Shown one piece after another: positions 46,870 to 54,953 of a stretch of DNA of 64,000 nucleotides (positions are counted from its first letter, which is position 1; every line of letters begins with the position of its first letter). This stretch comes from Micromonospora parathelypteridis. Lineage in GTDB: Bacteria > Actinomycetota > Actinomycetes > Mycobacteriales > Micromonosporaceae. Where the stretch lies: assembly GCF_014201145.1 (NCBI RefSeq), contig NZ_JACHDP010000001.1, positions 3,348,001-3,412,000 on the forward strand, read 5' to 3'. The notes below the pieces were generated by a model. The model saw only the letters and a program-made list of their open reading frames with translations. It was not told the origin of the DNA and ran no database searches. The translations under genes and the position numbers were made by a program.

Positions 46870-47727
46870 ATGAGCGATCGTTTCGTGGTCGTCGGTGCCG
46901 GCACGATGGGGCTCGGCATCGCGTACGTGGCGGCCGGGGCCGGGCACGCCGTCGAGCTGGTCGAGGTGGACCCGGAGCGGGGTGCGACAGCCCTGAACCG
47001 GCTCGCCGAGCTGTGGGAGCGGGCGGTTCAGCGCGGGAAGTTGAGCGCCGACGAGGCCGCTGCGACCCGGCAGCGGGTCACGCTGCGCCCCACTCTGGCC
47101 GAGGTCGCTCCCGCCCCCGAGGTGATCGTGGAGGCGGTGCCGGAGCGACTCGACCTGAAGCGGGCGGTGCTGCGTGACGCCGCCGCGCTGCACCCGGCGC
47201 TGCTGGGCAGCAACACCTCCAGCATCGCCATCGGTGAGCTGGCCGCCGAGCTGGACGCGCCCGAGCGCTTCCTCGGCCTGCACTTCTTCAACCCGGTCTG
47301 GGCGATGGCGCTTCTGGAGATCGTGGTCGGCCCGGCCACCGCCGAGAAGACCACCGAGGCGGCCGTCGCGCTCGCCGGCCGGTTGGGCAAGGACCCCGTC
47401 GTCGTACGCGACCTGCCCGGTTTCGCCACCTCCCGGCTCGGGGTCACCCTCGGGCTGGAGGCGATCCGGATGGTCGCCGACGGGGTGGCCAGCCCGGCCG
47501 ACATCGACAAGGCGATGGTGCTGGGTTACCGGCACCCGATCGGCCCGTTGGAGCTCACCGACCTGGTCGGCCTCGACGTGCGGCTGGACATCGCCCGCAC
47601 CCTCCAGGCCGCGTACGGGGATCGCTTCGCGCCGCCGCCGCTGCTCGTCGAGATGGTGGCCGAGGGGCGGCTGGGTAAGAAGTCCGGGCGCGGCTTCTAC
47701 CAGTGGAGCGGCGGGGTCAAGCAGTGA
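46870..47727 (+). CDS. 3-hydroxyacyl-CoA dehydrogenase
   Basis: 285 aa. NAD-binding Rossmann start FVVVGAGTMGLGIAYVAAGAGH, then EAVPERLDLKRAVL, SNTSSIAIGELA, catalytic His in GLHFFNPVWAM, and the C-terminal helical dimer domain (FATSRLGVTLGLEAIRMV, GYRHPIGPLELTDLVGLDV, GRGFYQW). It oxidises 3-hydroxyacyl-CoA to 3-oxoacyl-CoA in beta-oxidation or the phenylacetate/butyrate routes (FadB2/PaaH-like). ATG 46870 has GGGAGG upstream. Its stop overlaps the start of an enoyl-CoA hydratase gene by 4 nt, so the two successive steps are coupled. Confidence 0.92.
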   Translation: MSDRFVVVGAGTMGLGIAYVAAGAGHAVELVEVDPERGATALNRLAELWERAVQRGKLSADEAAATRQRVTLRPTLAEVAPAPEVIVEAVPERLDLKRAVLRDAAALHPALLGSNTSSIAIGELAAELDAPERFLGLHFFNPVWAMALLEIVVGPATAEKTTEAAVALAGRLGKDPVVVRDLPGFATSRLGVTLGLEAIRMVADGVASPADIDKAMVLGYRHPIGPLELTDLVGLDVRLDIARTLQAAYGDRFAPPPLLVEMVAEGRLGKKSGRGFYQWSGGVKQ

Positions 47728-48476
47728 GCGCGAGGAACGGGCTGCGGATCGAGGAGCAGCCGGACCGGCTGGTGGTCACCCTGGACCGGCCGGAGAAGCG
47801 CAACGCCATCGACGCCGACCTGATCGCCGAGTTGCACCAGGTCTGCGCCGAGTTGGAGGCCCGCCCACGGCTACTGCTGCTGACCGGTGGCGCGGCCGGC
47901 ATCTTCGCCGGTGGTGCCGACATCGCTCAGCTTCGGGAGCGGGGCCGTACGGACGCCCTGGCTGCAATCAACTCGGCCGCCTTCGCCCGGATCCGGGCGC
48001 TGCCGATGCCGACCGTGGCGGCCGTCGACGGCCCGGCGCTGGGCGGCGGCGCCGAGCTGGCGTACGCCTGCGATCTGCGGGTGTGCACGGCGCGGGCGGT
48101 CTTCGGTCAGCCAGAGGTGCGGTTGGGCATCCTGGCCGGCGCTGGCGCGACCCACCGGCTGCCTGCGTTGGTCGGTGAGGGCCGGGCCAAGGAGTTGCTC
48201 TTCACCGGCCGGCGGGTGGATGCCGAGGAGGCGCTGCGGATCGGTCTGGTGAACCGGGTGGTGGACGAGCCCGCTGAGCTGCTCCCGGTGGCGCACGCGT
48301 TGCTGGACGAGATCGCCCTGGGCTCGGCGCTGGCGCTGCGGCTGACCAAGCTGGCGGTGGATGCGCCCGCGGCCGCGCACCCACAGCTCGATCTGGTCAG
48401 CCAGGCGGTGCTCTTCGAGGACGAGGAGAAGCACCGGCGGATGACCGAGTTCCTGGAGCGCCGCCGGCCGCGGTGA
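47724..48476 (+). CDS. Enoyl-CoA hydratase/isomerase
   Basis: 250 aa crotonase. Visible: VVTLDRPEKRNAIDADLIAEL, oxyanion-hole segment GIFAGGADIAQL, the second oxyanion Gly and acid region AAVDGPALGGGAELAYACDLRV, and FGQPEVRLGILAGAGATHRLPALVG. The first position (GADIAQL) and the Glu in QPEVRLG support hydratase activity. GTG 47724 overlaps the dehydrogenase stop by 4 nt. Together with the upstream gene it makes a two-step hydration-oxidation unit. A strong terminator follows. Confidence 0.92.
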   Translation: MSARNGLRIEEQPDRLVVTLDRPEKRNAIDADLIAELHQVCAELEARPRLLLLTGGAAGIFAGGADIAQLRERGRTDALAAINSAAFARIRALPMPTVAAVDGPALGGGAELAYACDLRVCTARAVFGQPEVRLGILAGAGATHRLPALVGEGRAKELLFTGRRVDAEEALRIGLVNRVVDEPAELLPVAHALLDEIALGSALALRLTKLAVDAPAAAHPQLDLVSQAVLFEDEEKHRRMTEFLERRRPR

Positions 48477-48490
48477 GCCCTCGAAAGGAA

Positions 48491-48524
48491 ACGGCCGCAC
48501 CGGCGGGAGCGCCGGTGCGGCCGT
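48491..48524. terminator. Strong hairpin after enoyl-CoA hydratase
   Basis: Perfect 15-bp GC stem (48491-48505 with 48510-48524; left arm ACGGCCGCACCGGCG) and a 4-nt GGAG loop. It lies between convergent genes. Confidence 0.8.
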
Positions 48525-48542
48525 CGTGGCCCTGTGGTGGTG

Positions 48543-49886
48543 TTACTGCCGGATCTGCACCCCGGTGTCGGCCAAGCCGCGGATCACCTGGGCGGACTCG
48601 CCGAAGCCGATGATCAGCACCGCGTCCGCGCCGAAGTCCTTGATCTCCTTCGCGCCGCCGCTGAAGTCGACCGGCGGTGCCTTGGCGTCCGCCGGTGGCT
48701 CGTACGTCAGCAGCTTGAGCCGGTCGCCGGCGACGCCGGCCTTCTCCAGCTCTTCGCGGACGGTGCCCTGCAGGCCCTCACCGTAGGAGTCCTTGCGAGC
48801 GACGATCACGATCTTCTGCGACCCGTCGCGGAGGATGACGTCGGCCAGCGCCCGGCCCTGGAGGCTGTCCGGTGGGGCGGTGCGGAAGTAGAGGCCGTTG
48901 TCCTCCACGTCGGTCAGGCTGCTGTCGGTGTTGGACGGCGAGAAGAGGATCTTCCCGGCCTGCACCACGTCCGGCAGCACCGCCCGGGAGATGCCCGAAC
49001 CACCCGCGCCGATGATCACGCTGACGCCGTCCGTCACGTGCTTGGCCACCGTCGCCTTGGCCACCGTCGGGCTGGTGCCGTCGTCGCCATCCAGCCAGGT
49101 CACCGGCTTGCCCAGCGCGCCACCAGCGGCGTTGATCTCACTGATCGCCAGCGCGGCGCCGGCGGCCATGGGCGGGTACGCGATGGCCAGGTCACCGGTC
49201 TTCGGCAACAGGCCGCCGAGGATCAGCGGTTCCTGCTCGGCATTCCCGCCAGGGCGCTGCTTCTTCGGCTTCGGTGGCGTCTTGGTGCTCGCCGCCGACT
49301 CGATGCCCGCGCCGACGAACTCCGTCTTGCCGTCGTTGATCTGCTGCCCGTCGAAGGTCAGCGTGGCGTAGCTGGCGGTGGCCGGCTCACCCTTGTCGGT
49401 GAAGCCCGCCCGGCTCAGCGAGACGCCGCGGTACTCGATGTCCTGCCCGTTACGAGCCAGCGCGAGGCAGGTCGCCGTGTCCTCGCAGCGCTGCCCGTCG
49501 TTGGTCACGGCGACGATCTGCTTCGCGATGACTGCCGGATCGGTGCTTCCGGCCAACTGGGCGGCGAGCACGGCGATCACCACCGCGTCGTACGTCTCGG
49601 CGGAGTACAGGTAGTCCGTCAGCGCCGGATTTACGGCCCGCAGACGACTCTTGAAGTCGTCGGGCAGCGGGACGAGTGGCGTGGTGCCCTTCATCCCGTC
49701 GACGAGACTTGCACGTTCCTTCAACTCCGCGGGATAGGAGTTGAGCATGTTGCCGTCCGTGCCATAGAGGCGCACCTGTTGGGCGCTGGCCTCCTTGGCC
49801 TTGTCATCCCCGCAAGCGCTTGTGGCGAGCAGGATCGTCGCGCAGGCAGCCAGTGAGGCCACCCGCGAGCGGCGTGATACGAGCAT
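48543..49886 (-). CDS. Substrate-binding lipoprotein with swapped lobe order
   Basis: 447 aa. Lipoprotein signal ending in the lipobox ATSAC (Cys25), so anchored outside the membrane. The body matches the Leu/Ile/Val-type periplasmic-binding family but in permuted order. Residues about 36-195 (VRLYGTDGNMLNSYP, YLYSAETYDAVVIAVLAAQLAGSTDPAVI) are what normally forms the C-terminal part. A Lys/Pro/Gly linker (196-219) follows. Residues 220-447 (LILGGLLPKTGDLA, AGAALAISEINAAGG, FSPSNTDSSL, KDSYGEGLQG, GADAVLIIGFGESAQVIRGLADTG) are the normal N-terminal part. The C-terminal end joins sensibly to the N-terminal block. No transporter genes adjoin; ligand unknown. Confidence 0.8.
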   Translation of the reverse strand: MLVSRRSRVASLAACATILLATSACGDDKAKEASAQQVRLYGTDGNMLNSYPAELKERASLVDGMKGTTPLVPLPDDFKSRLRAVNPALTDYLYSAETYDAVVIAVLAAQLAGSTDPAVIAKQIVAVTNDGQRCEDTATCLALARNGQDIEYRGVSLSRAGFTDKGEPATASYATLTFDGQQINDGKTEFVGAGIESAASTKTPPKPKKQRPGGNAEQEPLILGGLLPKTGDLAIAYPPMAAGAALAISEINAAGGALGKPVTWLDGDDGTSPTVAKATVAKHVTDGVSVIIGAGGSGISRAVLPDVVQAGKILFSPSNTDSSLTDVEDNGLYFRTAPPDSLQGRALADVILRDGSQKIVIVARKDSYGEGLQGTVREELEKAGVAGDRLKLLTYEPPADAKAPPVDFSGGAKEIKDFGADAVLIIGFGESAQVIRGLADTGVQIRQ

Positions 49887-50041
49887 GGTCGTCCTTCCTC
49901 CGGCGAAGGTCCGCTGCGCACATTAGCGTGCCGAGGCCGGCGGCGGGACCGTGGAGGTGGCGTAAAGCGCAGGTAGCTCGCGTTGAACACGGACAGTGAC
50001 GGTCGGCCGGGGCCTTGACCATGCGTCCTACTGTGCGCTGG

Positions 50042-50431
50042 GTGACGGACCTACCACAGCAGACGTTCGACGACGCGGCCGCCGTGCTCCGCTCGGCGCT
50101 GACCGGGGATGGAGACGCGGTGGTGGGAGCGTTCGACGCGGTCGTCGACCGAGCCGGCCTGAGTGGCGCGTACGGGGTCGCCTGGTGTCTGGCCGCGACG
50201 ATGCTCGGTGACGCGCCGGCGGCCAGCGGAGCAGCGCTGGACTTCCCGGGAATCGACCAGGCGGAGTACGACACCCGTTGGGTGGCCCGCTTCGTCAGCG
50301 CGTACGCCAATCGGGACGAACCGACCGGCGAGGCGTTGTTCGGCGCCGCGGCAGCCGACGGGCTGCTCCCCGACTGCCTGCTCACGCTCGCCGGCTCGAC
50401 GATCGCCACCCTGCGCAGCCGCGCCGGGTGA
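50042..50431 (+). CDS. Hypothetical protein
   Basis: 129 aa from GTG 50042, which lies 7 nt after TACTGT (50029-50034), a leaderless arrangement; ATG 50021 is the alternative. Ala-rich and mostly helical: LPQQTFDDAAAVLRSALTGDGDAVVGAFDAVVDRAG, then GVAWCLAATMLGD and ARFVSAYANRDEPTGEALFGAAAADG. No known domain recognised. It is divergent from the permuted binding-protein gene and converges on a secreted protein gene, with a hairpin between. Probably a soluble cytoplasmic protein. Confidence 0.65.
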   Translation: MTDLPQQTFDDAAAVLRSALTGDGDAVVGAFDAVVDRAGLSGAYGVAWCLAATMLGDAPAASGAALDFPGIDQAEYDTRWVARFVSAYANRDEPTGEALFGAAAADGLLPDCLLTLAGSTIATLRSRAG

Positions 50432-50463
50432 ACGGTCGTGCCGGTCGATGTACCGCCGGGTCA

Positions 50464-50489
50464 CGGCGTCCGTCGGGGGGCGGACGCCG
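50464..50489. terminator. Hairpin between convergent genes
   Basis: Perfect 9-bp stem CGGCGTCCG (50464-50472) with CGGACGCCG (50481-50489), 8-nt G-rich loop. Confidence 0.55.
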
Positions 50490-50505
50490 CGACCGCGCGA
50501 ACCAC

Positions 50506-50946
50506 TCAGAAGGCGTGGTACGCGATCAGCGGCTCGTACTCGTACCGCAGGTTCTCGAAGCGGACCCGGAAGTTGACCCCGTCCCGGACGTCGGTCGCCA
50601 CCGTGATCCAGCCCGAGTTGGCCGGCAGGTAGGTCCAGTAGTTGCAGGCGCTCGTCTTGTCGACGAAGATCACGCACGCCTCGGTGGCGTACACGCTCGC
50701 GTTGCGGACGTTGATGTCGCGACAGCGGGTCGTGGTGCGGTACTGGCCGGCTGAGCCGCCGTAGCGGCCGGTCTCGAAGTACGACCGGACCGCCCCGCCG
50801 TAACAGGTGGCGAGCGGGGCGAACGCGTTCACCCCGGTGCCGGTCGGCGTGACCGGTGTGACCGGTTCGGCCCGCGCGGGCGCGCCGGTGAAGAGCAGTG
50901 CGGTGACCGTGGCGACGGCGAAAAGGCGAGCGGTGGGGGATGACAT
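50506..50946 (-). CDS. Small secreted protein of unknown function
   Basis: 146 aa. A Sec signal peptide (about 1-27, LFAVATVTALLFTGAPARA) is followed by a mature domain with four Cys (ATCYGG, TRCRD, EACVIF, SACNYW), enough for two disulfides, and many aromatic residues (SYFETGRYGG, NYWTYLP, YEYEPLIAYHAF). No enzyme motif is visible. ATG 50946 has GGAGG 6 nt upstream; a longer frame starting at 50994 lacks a ribosome site. Probably an extracellular structural or binding protein. Confidence 0.75.
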   Translation of the reverse strand: MSSPTARLFAVATVTALLFTGAPARAEPVTPVTPTGTGVNAFAPLATCYGGAVRSYFETGRYGGSAGQYRTTTRCRDINVRNASVYATEACVIFVDKTSACNYWTYLPANSGWITVATDVRDGVNFRVRFENLRYEYEPLIAYHAF

Positions 50947-51073
50947 GCATGCCTCCGGGAACAGTTGGTGGACCGTTCGTATTGGACTGATCATCCGAAC
51001 GTGACGTTGATAGTCATCGATCTATTGCGGCGCGCGCCCTGTGGTGTCCGGCCCGTGTGATAGCTCTGTAGGC

Positions 51074-51781
51074 ATGTCCGAGGCCATGCTCAGCAAGGTT
51101 CGCAAGCTGCTGGCTCAGGCCGAGGACCCGGCCTGTACGCCCGCCGAGTCGGCCGCGTTCACCGCCAAGGCGACCGAGCTGATCGCCCGCTACGGCGTCG
51201 ACCGCGCACTGCTCGCCGCTCGTGACCCGACCACCGACCCGGTCGGCGACCGGGTCCTCGACATCGTCGCCCCGTACGCCCGCGACAAGGTCGGCCTGCT
51301 CGCCGCGGTTGCCGAGCCACTGCGCTGCCGCTGCGTACGCCGCCGGCAGGGCAATGGCTTCGCGCTGCACCTGTTCGGCTTCGCCAGCGACCTGGAACGG
51401 GTCGACCTGCTCTTCACCTCACTGCTCGTGCAGGCGGCGCATGGCCTCGCCGCCACCGCGGTGCCTGCGGACGACCATCCCGCTGCCTTTCGCCGGTCCT
51501 GGCTGGCCGGTTTCGCGCAGGTGATCGGGGGCCGGCTCTGGGCGGCGGAGACGGCGGCGGCCACCGAGTCGGGCACACCGTCGGTGGCGCTGGTGCTGGC
51601 CGACCGGTCCGACCGGGTGCAGCGACGGCTCGCCGAGGAATACCCGCAGCTGCGCACCGCGCCGCCACGCAGGCTGGGCGGCACCGGCTTCGGCTCGGGG
51701 GCGGAGGCCGGCCGCCACGCGGACCTGGGTGGTCGGGACCTCAGCGGTAACGCCGCCCCGGAACGGCAGCTCGGCCGTTGA
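51074..51781 (+). CDS. DUF2786 family protein
   Basis: 235 aa. The N-terminal 45 residues are the DUF2786 motif: MLSKVRKLLAQAEDPACTPAESAAFTAKATELIARYGVD, typical of actinobacterial proteins sometimes linked to phage-related or zinc-peptidase-like domains. The middle part (PLRCRCVRRRQGNGFALHLFGFASDLERVDLLFTSLLVQAA) continues the usual DUF2786 companion region. Function unknown. ATG 51074 lies 7 nt after TAGCTC, so it could be leaderless. It converges on the SRPBCC gene with only 20 bp between stops. Confidence 0.8.
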   Translation: MSEAMLSKVRKLLAQAEDPACTPAESAAFTAKATELIARYGVDRALLAARDPTTDPVGDRVLDIVAPYARDKVGLLAAVAEPLRCRCVRRRQGNGFALHLFGFASDLERVDLLFTSLLVQAAHGLAATAVPADDHPAAFRRSWLAGFAQVIGGRLWAAETAAATESGTPSVALVLADRSDRVQRRLAEEYPQLRTAPPRRLGGTGFGSGAEAGRHADLGGRDLSGNAAPERQLGR

Positions 51782-51801
51782 CGAGCGCGTGACGGCGACG
51801 G

Positions 51802-52326
51802 TCAGGCGGGGGTGGGGCGGTGGCGCGACACCGCGGTCACGTAGCGGGTGAGCAACTCGTGCCAGCCGGCGGTGAGCGCCTTGCGATATCCCTCGGCAGC
51901 CTCGCCGTGCCGGTCGAAGTGTCGGTGCTCCAGCTCGACCCGGGTGCGCTCCGACCCATCGGGCTGAAACAGCACCTCCACCTCGCTGGCTCGGGCCGGG
52001 TCCGGCACCGGCACCCGGTCCGGGCCGATCTGCCAGACGAAGACCAGCCTGCGCGGCGGGTCCCAGGTGAGCACCCGGCCCCAGTCGGCGCGGAAGCCGT
52101 ACGGGCCGAGCTCGTAGAGCATCCCGCCAGCCCGCGGCTCCATGCCCAGCTCGGCGAGGGCATCGGGACCGGACCAGGTGTACTCGGTGACCCACCAGTC
52201 GGTCAGCTCATCGGTGAAGACCCCGAACGCATGCTCTGCGGAGGCCGGGACGAGGAGGCTGCAGCGTAAGGAGAACCGGTCGGAGTCCTGCCGGATGTCG
52301 GCCGGATCACTCATCTCCTGTCCCAT
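51802..52326 (-). CDS. SRPBCC/AHSA1-type lipid-binding-fold protein
   Basis: 174 aa. Helix-grip fold: RCSLLVPASAEHAFGVFTDELTDWW, ARAGGMLYELGPYGFRADWGRVLTWDPPRRLVFVWQI, EVEVLFQPDGSERTRVELEHRHFDRHGEAAEGYRKAL, then W in the C-terminal helix, the AHSA1/CalC-like pattern. Such proteins bind a hydrophobic ligand in a cavity; the ligand is unknown. ATG 52326 follows TATGGT by 8 nt (leaderless candidate); ATG 52314 with an AGGAG just before it is possible. Confidence 0.82.
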   Translation of the reverse strand: MGQEMSDPADIRQDSDRFSLRCSLLVPASAEHAFGVFTDELTDWWVTEYTWSGPDALAELGMEPRAGGMLYELGPYGFRADWGRVLTWDPPRRLVFVWQIGPDRVPVPDPARASEVEVLFQPDGSERTRVELEHRHFDRHGEAAEGYRKALTAGWHELLTRYVTAVSRHRPTPA

Positions 52327-52519
52327 AGGCCCGGACCATACCGGCTGATGCCTGGGTGTGCAGCTTCGCACGGTGCCCGGTTCCGGACACTCGGTTGCCG
52401 AGCCGGCACCGAACGGACGCGTTGCCGAGCCGTCACGGACGGGATGCGCCGCCGGAAAGCGGGTAACCGCGCCGAACGGCCCGGATGACCGGGCCGGCGT
52501 GCAGGCGGGGCGGGAGAGC

Positions 52520-53314
52520 ATGAGCGAGAACGCGCAGCAGCGGGAGCCAGGTCGTGTGGACCCGGACGTCCTGCTCGACATTCCGAAGGTCTCCGTCGAT
52601 GTGATCCGGCTGGCGGTCGACGGCCTGGACGCCGACCTCTCGCTGCGGGCCCGGGTGGCCAACCTGCTGCAGGTCGACGCCGGCGTACGGGTGCACCTGA
52701 GCGGTGGCGAGCTGGACGTCAACGGAGTGCACGCCGAGGCGCAGCTGCGGGTGCGGTTGGAGCAGTTGGCGAACATTCTGGGGCGCGCGCTCGACACGCT
52801 CGACAACAACCCGCAGATCATCGAGGCGCTCGCTCGGACAGCCGCCACCGCCGTTGACGACGGCCATCGCGGCGCACAGCAGTTGGCCGGGGCGTCGGCG
52901 CGGCGCTCCGATGGCGTACCCGAGGAACCGGGCCCGGAGGCGGGCGCGCTCGCCGACGGTGTTCGACCAGGTCGGCGGCACGGGGAGCGGCACCACCCCG
53001 CGGGGCAGCGGCCCGTAGGCCCGGGTGACGGGCGACGGCCGGCCGGGGCGGGCTGGGGCGCTGAGGCCCCGGCGGGGTCGCCGACGGGGCAACCCCGCAA
53101 TCGACCCGATCAGTCGCCCGCCCCCGGTCCGAGCCCGTCCGGAAATGGTGACGGCGGCGGCGGTCTGCCGGGCGGGGCGCACGCTGCGGCGCAGAGTGCG
53201 GCTCAGCTCGCCGAGCAGGCCGGCGAGACGCTGCGACAGGCCGGGCGCAGCGTCTGGGAGGCGATTCAGGAGGGCATGGCGCAGCACCGCCAGCAGGGGC
53301 GCCGCGACCAGTGA
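52520..53314 (+). CDS. Conserved hypothetical protein with disordered middle
   Basis: 264 aa. The N-terminal ~110 residues (DIPKVSVDVIRLAVDGLDADLSLRARVANLLQVDAGVRVHL, then GVHAEAQLRVRLEQLANILGRALDTLDNNPQII) form an ordered domain I do not recognise by name. The middle (about 125-215) is Gly/Pro/Arg-rich and looks disordered. The C-terminus ends in an amphipathic helix (AAQLAEQAGETLRQAGRSVWEAIQEGM). No signal peptide. ATG 52520 has GGGAG just upstream. A membrane-surface or structural role is possible, not shown. Confidence 0.65.
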   Translation: MSENAQQREPGRVDPDVLLDIPKVSVDVIRLAVDGLDADLSLRARVANLLQVDAGVRVHLSGGELDVNGVHAEAQLRVRLEQLANILGRALDTLDNNPQIIEALARTAATAVDDGHRGAQQLAGASARRSDGVPEEPGPEAGALADGVRPGRRHGERHHPAGQRPVGPGDGRRPAGAGWGAEAPAGSPTGQPRNRPDQSPAPGPSPSGNGDGGGGLPGGAHAAAQSAAQLAEQAGETLRQAGRSVWEAIQEGMAQHRQQGRRDQ

Positions 53315-53511
53315 GGTCCGCCCAGCCGGGTCCGACGTAGCCGCCCTGGGCGGGCACTGCCGCCACACATGATCGACTCAATGTCGGCGACATCGCGGTA
53401 TCAGGGCGGTGGGATGCCCCAATATCCGGGAGATCGAGCGGATCTCGCCGGACTAACGCGGGCGGCCGGGAGTGGTCGATCCGGATTGTCGGCGAAGCGC
53501 CGCAAACAGCA

Positions 53512-53545
53512 AGATCCCCACCTGCGTTTCCGCTGGCGGGGATCT
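53512..53545. terminator. Hairpin downstream of the tRNA cluster
   Basis: AGATCCCC (53512-53519) pairs with GGGGATCT (53538-53545) around an 18-nt loop; it lies 24 nt beyond the 3' end of tRNA-Phe on the minus strand and probably ends the tRNA transcript. The remainder of 53315-53568 shows no gene. Confidence 0.5.
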
Positions 53546-53568
53546 CTGTAGCCCGGCGAAAGGCTATG

Positions 53569-53642
53569 TGGCCAGGGGCGGGGTCGAACCGCCGACCTTC
53601 CGATTTTCAGTCGGACGCTCGTACCAACTGAGCTACCTGGCC
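53569..53642 (-). tRNA. tRNA-Phe (GAA)
   Basis: A 74-nt cloverleaf with 7-bp acceptor (GGCCAGG), D arm GCTCAGTTGGTA, anticodon loop CTGAAAA giving GAA, T arm GGCGGTTCGACCCCGCC and discriminator A. No encoded CCA. Last gene of a Glu-Asp-Phe cluster. Confidence 0.96.
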
Positions 53643-53741
53643 GTACCGCTCGGCTCATGCTACCCGGCAACCGGACGAACCGGCGGCAGGGTGACATGCT
53701 CCGATACGCAGAACGCCGCGCGAGGCGCGGCGTCAGCGCTG

Positions 53742-53815
53742 CGGTCCTGACGGGACTTGAACCCGCGACCTCCGCCTTGACAGGGCGGCGAGCACTCCAA
53801 CTGCTCCACAGGACC
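53742..53815 (-). tRNA. tRNA-Asp (GTC)
   Basis: A 74-nt cloverleaf: acceptor GGTCCTG, D arm with GCAGTTGGAGTGC, anticodon stem CCGCC with loop CTGTCAA giving GTC, T arm GCGGGTTCAAGTCCCGT, discriminator G as expected for Asp. Middle gene of the cluster. Confidence 0.96.
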
Positions 53816-53867
53816 TAGCTTGTGTTGCTCCGACTTGCGCCGGTATTGCTCCGGCTTACGCCGGTCG

Positions 53868-53940
53868 TGCCCCCAACGGGATTCGAACCCGTGCTACCGC
53901 CTTGAAAGGGCGGCGTCCTGGGCCGCTAGACGATGAGGGC
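53868..53940 (-). tRNA. tRNA-Glu (TTC)
   Basis: A 73-nt cloverleaf: acceptor GCCCTCA pairing with TGGGGGC (one G-U), anticodon stem CCGCC with loop CTTTCAA giving TTC, T arm CGGGTTCGAATCCCG, discriminator A. First gene of the cluster. Between it and tRNA-Asp (53816-53867) lie two imperfect 21-bp repeats beginning TTGCTCCG. Confidence 0.96.
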
Positions 53941-54011
53941 GGCCCCGCCATCATTGCACATTGCAACTTCAAGCGGACTTGCTCCCATCCGGCCCCGCCG
54001 GAGGCTTGGAA

Positions 54012-54040
54012 AGCATACGTGATGCCCGGTCGGTCGACAA
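54012..54040 (-). promoter_or_regulatory. Promoter of the tRNA-Glu-Asp-Phe cluster
   Basis: On the minus strand TTGTCG (54035-54040) and TATGCT (54012-54017) are 17 nt apart, about 75 nt upstream of tRNA-Glu. Position and spacing suit a housekeeping promoter for the three tRNA genes. Confidence 0.55.
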
Positions 54041-54093
54041 AATCGGTATGGGCAAGGGCTTTGAGCGGGGCATAACTGCAGGTCAAGGCCGGT

Positions 54094-54879
54094 CTAGCGG
54101 AGCCGGGTGATGCCGAAGCGCTGCTTCAGGTCGGCGATCACGTGGGGGCAGGCGGCGAGCGTCGCAGCCCGATTTCCGCCCCCGTCATGCAGCAGCACGA
54201 TGGAACCGGGGCGGGCGGAGGAGTGGACTCGCTTACCGATCGTGGCGGCGGTCGGCTTGTCCCAGTCCTGCGGGTCGACCGACCAGTGCAGGGGGCGCAT
54301 GCCAAGGTCCTTCGCCACCGCCAGCACCTCCGACGTCCACCGGCCACCCGGCTGCCGGTAGAAGGACACCTTCGCGCCGGGCGCCGCCGCCTGGATGGCC
54401 TTGTTGGTGCGATCCAGGTCGGCCTTGATCTCGGCGACAGGTCGCCGAGCCAGGTCGAGGTCGTGTCGCCAGCTGTGGTTGCAGAGCTGGTGGCCCTCGC
54501 GGACGATCCGGCGGACCAGCTCCGGGTGACGCTGCACCTCGCGACCGACCACGCAGAAGGTGGCGGTCACCTTGGCGGCCCGCAGTTGGTCGAGCACCCT
54601 GGGTGTCCAGGCCGGGCTGGGCCCGTCGTCGAAGGTCAAGACCACTGGGCGTACGCCGGTGTTGCGCCGCAGGCCGGTGGGGAGCTTGGCCGGCAGCGGT
54701 CGCAGCGGAGGCTTGGGCGGCTTGGCGACGGTGGGGTGTGGCGACGGAGTGGGGGCGGGCGTGGTCGGTTGCACCGGCTGCGGTGCGCCGGCGGGTGCGA
54801 TGGTTCGGTCCGGTTGGGCACAGCCGGACAAGACCAGCGCCACGGCGAGGACGGACGCCAGGACGGCGCGGGCTTGCAT
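54094..54879 (-). CDS. Polysaccharide deacetylase lipoprotein (NodB domain)
   Basis: 261 aa. A lipoprotein signal ending LSGC (about residue 19), a Pro-rich spacer (25-70), then a NodB domain with all five motifs: TFDDGPSP, NHSWRHDLDL, FYRQPGGRW, SVDPQDW and IVLLHDGG. The Asp and two His bind metal; the first Asp is the catalytic base. It would de-N-acetylate peptidoglycan or another amino sugar polymer outside the membrane. ATG 54879 (MQARAVLAS) has GGGAG upstream; ATG 54930 would add a non-signal lead. Downstream of the carotenoid operon by about 75 bp but of unrelated function. Confidence 0.92.
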   Translation of the reverse strand: MQARAVLASVLAVALVLSGCAQPDRTIAPAGAPQPVQPTTPAPTPSPHPTVAKPPKPPLRPLPAKLPTGLRRNTGVRPVVLTFDDGPSPAWTPRVLDQLRAAKVTATFCVVGREVQRHPELVRRIVREGHQLCNHSWRHDLDLARRPVAEIKADLDRTNKAIQAAAPGAKVSFYRQPGGRWTSEVLAVAKDLGMRPLHWSVDPQDWDKPTAATIGKRVHSSARPGSIVLLHDGGGNRAATLAACPHVIADLKQRFGITRLR

Positions 54880-54953
54880 CTGCTCGCTCCCGGGGGGTCG
54901 GGGTAGGCGGACCACCCGACGGTAGTTCACACCGTCAGCGGGCGACAGTGCGA

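Noticed and set aside
48543..49886. Assembly or frameshift artefact joining two partial binding proteins
   Set aside because: There is one uninterrupted frame with a lipoprotein signal, and the two blocks tile a single domain without duplication, which favours a true permutation.
53569..53940. Integration site of a mobile element at the tRNA genes
   Set aside because: No integrase and no displaced tRNA 3' copy was seen on either side.
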